Shown: piece by piece, positions 43,289 to 44,359 of the stretch
Position numbering within the stretch: the stretch's first letter is position 1
Layout: each line of letters begins with the position of its first letter
Assembly: GCA_009377745.1 (NCBI GenBank)
Contig: WHTK01000017.1
Coordinates: 1-44,359, forward strand
Direction: 5' to 3'
DNA length: 44,359 bases
Source: Dehalococcoidia bacterium
Lineage (GTDB): Bacteria; Chloroflexota; Dehalococcoidia; DSTF01; WHTK01
Notes under the pieces: model-generated
What the model saw: the letters and a program-made list of their open reading frames with translations, nothing else
What the model was told of the DNA's origin: nothing
The model's database searches: none
Made by a program: the position numbers and the translations under genes

Positions 43289-43330
43289 AAATAGAGGAGG
43301 CCCCGTCTGGTGACGGGGCCTCCTCTATTT
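43289..43330 (-). terminator. Strong terminator of the DUF4349 gene
   Basis: A perfect 19-bp stem with a 4-nt loop (43289-43307 / 43312-43330). On minus it ends CTCTATTTC, 16 bp after the DUF4349 stop. The arms have AAATAG on one side and CTATTT on the other, so it could work from both sides. Confidence 0.85.
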
Positions 43331-43346
43331 CCGGCCGTGACGTGGG

Positions 43347-44359
43347 TTAGTCGATGGCGGAGGCGGGGGTGGTGCGGGAGCGGGCTCGCAGGATGGCGTA
43401 GGTTGGGATGGCGAGGAGGGGGACCCACCAGGCGAAGACGACGACGCGGATGACGCCGGCTGCGATGTCGCCGAGGAAGTTGAGGCTGGCTTCCCAGGCC
43501 TCGGAGACTTCGGCGCCGAGGTTGGGGGCGCCGGACGGGGCCGTGGCGATGGCGGCGACGGGGCGGAGGTGGACGGTGACGGTGGCGAGGTCGCCGAGCT
43601 TATCGAGGAGGGCCATGCGGCCTTTGACCTGCTCGATCTGGCCGCGGACGCTGTTGAGGCGGTCCTGGACCTGAAGGATCTCGTTGATGTTGCGGGCCTG
43701 GCCGAGGAGGGTGAGGAGCTGGGCCTCGGTGGCCTCCAGGGTGCGGAGGCGGGCTGAGAGGTCGGTGTACTCCTGGGTGACGTCGCTGGCGTTGGAGGCT
43801 TCGACGTCGACTTTTTCGCCGAGGCGGCGGAGGTCAGCGAGGACGTCCTGGTAGCGGTCTGCCGGGACGCGGATGGTGACGGAGGCGATCTGGTTTTCGC
43901 CCTGGAGGGAGAAGTTGGAGCTGGCGACGAAGCCGCCGGCGGAGGAGGCGATGCGGCCTACCTCTTCGAAGCTGCCGCCGACTTCCTTGACCTGGAGCCG
44001 GAGGGAGGCGGTCTGGACGATCTTACGGTCGTCAAAGGTGGATGAGGTGTCTTCGCCGGGGGCGGTCTGGGCGGGGGCAACGGGGGAGGCGCCGGCGGAG
44101 CCGGAGGAGGCGCCGGCGGCGCCGGAGGAGGCGTCGTTGGCGGTAGATTCGCGCTGGGCGGGCTTGGCGTCGAGGTCCGGGGGCATGGGGGCGACGCTGT
44201 TGGCGGAGGCTCCGGCGGCGGAGCCGTCGATGTCAGCGCCGGTGGGGCGGCCGAGGGCCTTGTCGATGGAGGCCATGACGTCGTCGGTGGCGTCGACGGG
44301 CTCATCGAGGGTGGTACCGGCGATGGGGGCGGCGCTGTCGGAGCGGCCGAGGGTTGGTC
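43347..44359 (-). CDS. DUF4349 domain membrane protein (5' end outside the window)
   Basis: The frame is open to the right edge; at least 336 codons. An Ala/Ser/Gly/Pro-rich linker is followed by the DUF4349 domain: IVQTASLRLQVKEVGGSFEEV, FVASSNFSLQGENQIASVTIRVPADRYQDVL, EYTDLSARLRTLEATEAQLLTLL (coiled coil) and LGDLATVTVHLRP. A C-terminal membrane helix follows (IRVVVFAWWVPLLAIPTYAIL). Usually a lipoprotein or membrane-anchored surface protein of unknown role; the signal peptide is beyond the edge. Confidence 0.88.
   Translation of the reverse strand, partial: PTLGRSDSAAPIAGTTLDEPVDATDDVMASIDKALGRPTGADIDGSAAGASANSVAPMPPDLDAKPAQRESTANDASSGAAGASSGSAGASPVAPAQTAPGEDTSSTFDDRKIVQTASLRLQVKEVGGSFEEVGRIASSAGGFVASSNFSLQGENQIASVTIRVPADRYQDVLADLRRLGEKVDVEASNASDVTQEYTDLSARLRTLEATEAQLLTLLGQARNINEILQVQDRLNSVRGQIEQVKGRMALLDKLGDLATVTVHLRPVAAIATAPSGAPNLGAEVSEAWEASLNFLGDIAAGVIRVVVFAWWVPLLAIPTYAILRARSRTTPASAID

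Overview
The window looks like a high-GC bacterial chromosome segment. It is probably from a Chloroflexota (Dehalococcoidia-like) metagenome genome. That placement is inference: it rests on the Trp T-box, paired MoxR/DUF58 operons, a TgpA-like transglutaminase fold, thrC next to NIL-domain and MoaD genes, four-helix-bundle (23S IVP-like) genes, and near-leaderless promoters. No rRNA, tRNA or CRISPR array was seen.

Layout. (1) 1-2.2 kb: 3' end of clpC and a DUF4177-like gene. (2) 2.4-15.05 kb, minus strand: one long tryptophan operon read leftward from a TTGACA/TAGACT promoter through a T-box with a UGG specifier. The order is four-helix-bundle gene, trpS, trpE, GNAT, Nudix-like, quinone reductase, trpG, RHH/RelE, trpD, HicA/HicB, trpC, two P-loop kinases, trpF, RAYT transposase, trpB. 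There is no trpA in the window. Nearly every trp gene junction holds a small accessory gene in the sense orientation, often joined by 4-base ATGA overlaps. A chimeric trpF'-trpC' scar between the two kinases records a tandem duplication. (3) 15.3-17.5 kb: an NTF2-like plus cupredoxin-like lipoprotein, a repeat-rich gap and a membrane protein. (4) 17.5-28.3 kb: two convergent MoxR systems. On plus: moxR, DUF58, BatD-like, BatA and a BatB-BatC fusion. On minus: moxR, DUF58 and a transglutaminase-fold protein lacking its catalytic Cys and His. (5) 28.5-35.1 kb: M23 lipoprotein, prmA, dnaJ with a candidate operator, a CPA2 antiporter and small membrane proteins. (6) 35.2-37.5 kb: thrC with a leader peptide and terminator in its 5' region, then NIL, small membrane and MoaD/ThiS proteins. 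(7) 37.7-43.3 kb: accessory region with a DUF433/PIN-like toxin-antitoxin pair, a TcmP/DUF5131 pair, a TauE-like permease with a duplicated 3' fragment, and about 1 kb of interspersed repeats. (8) A DUF4349 protein runs off the right edge.

The most unusual parts are the trp operon as an insertion hot spot, the T-box/four-helix-bundle cassette/trpS junction, the duplication scar, the pseudo-transglutaminase beside the second MoxR, and the thrC leader. RAYT and several GTAG-hairpin repeat classes suggest active REP-type repeats.
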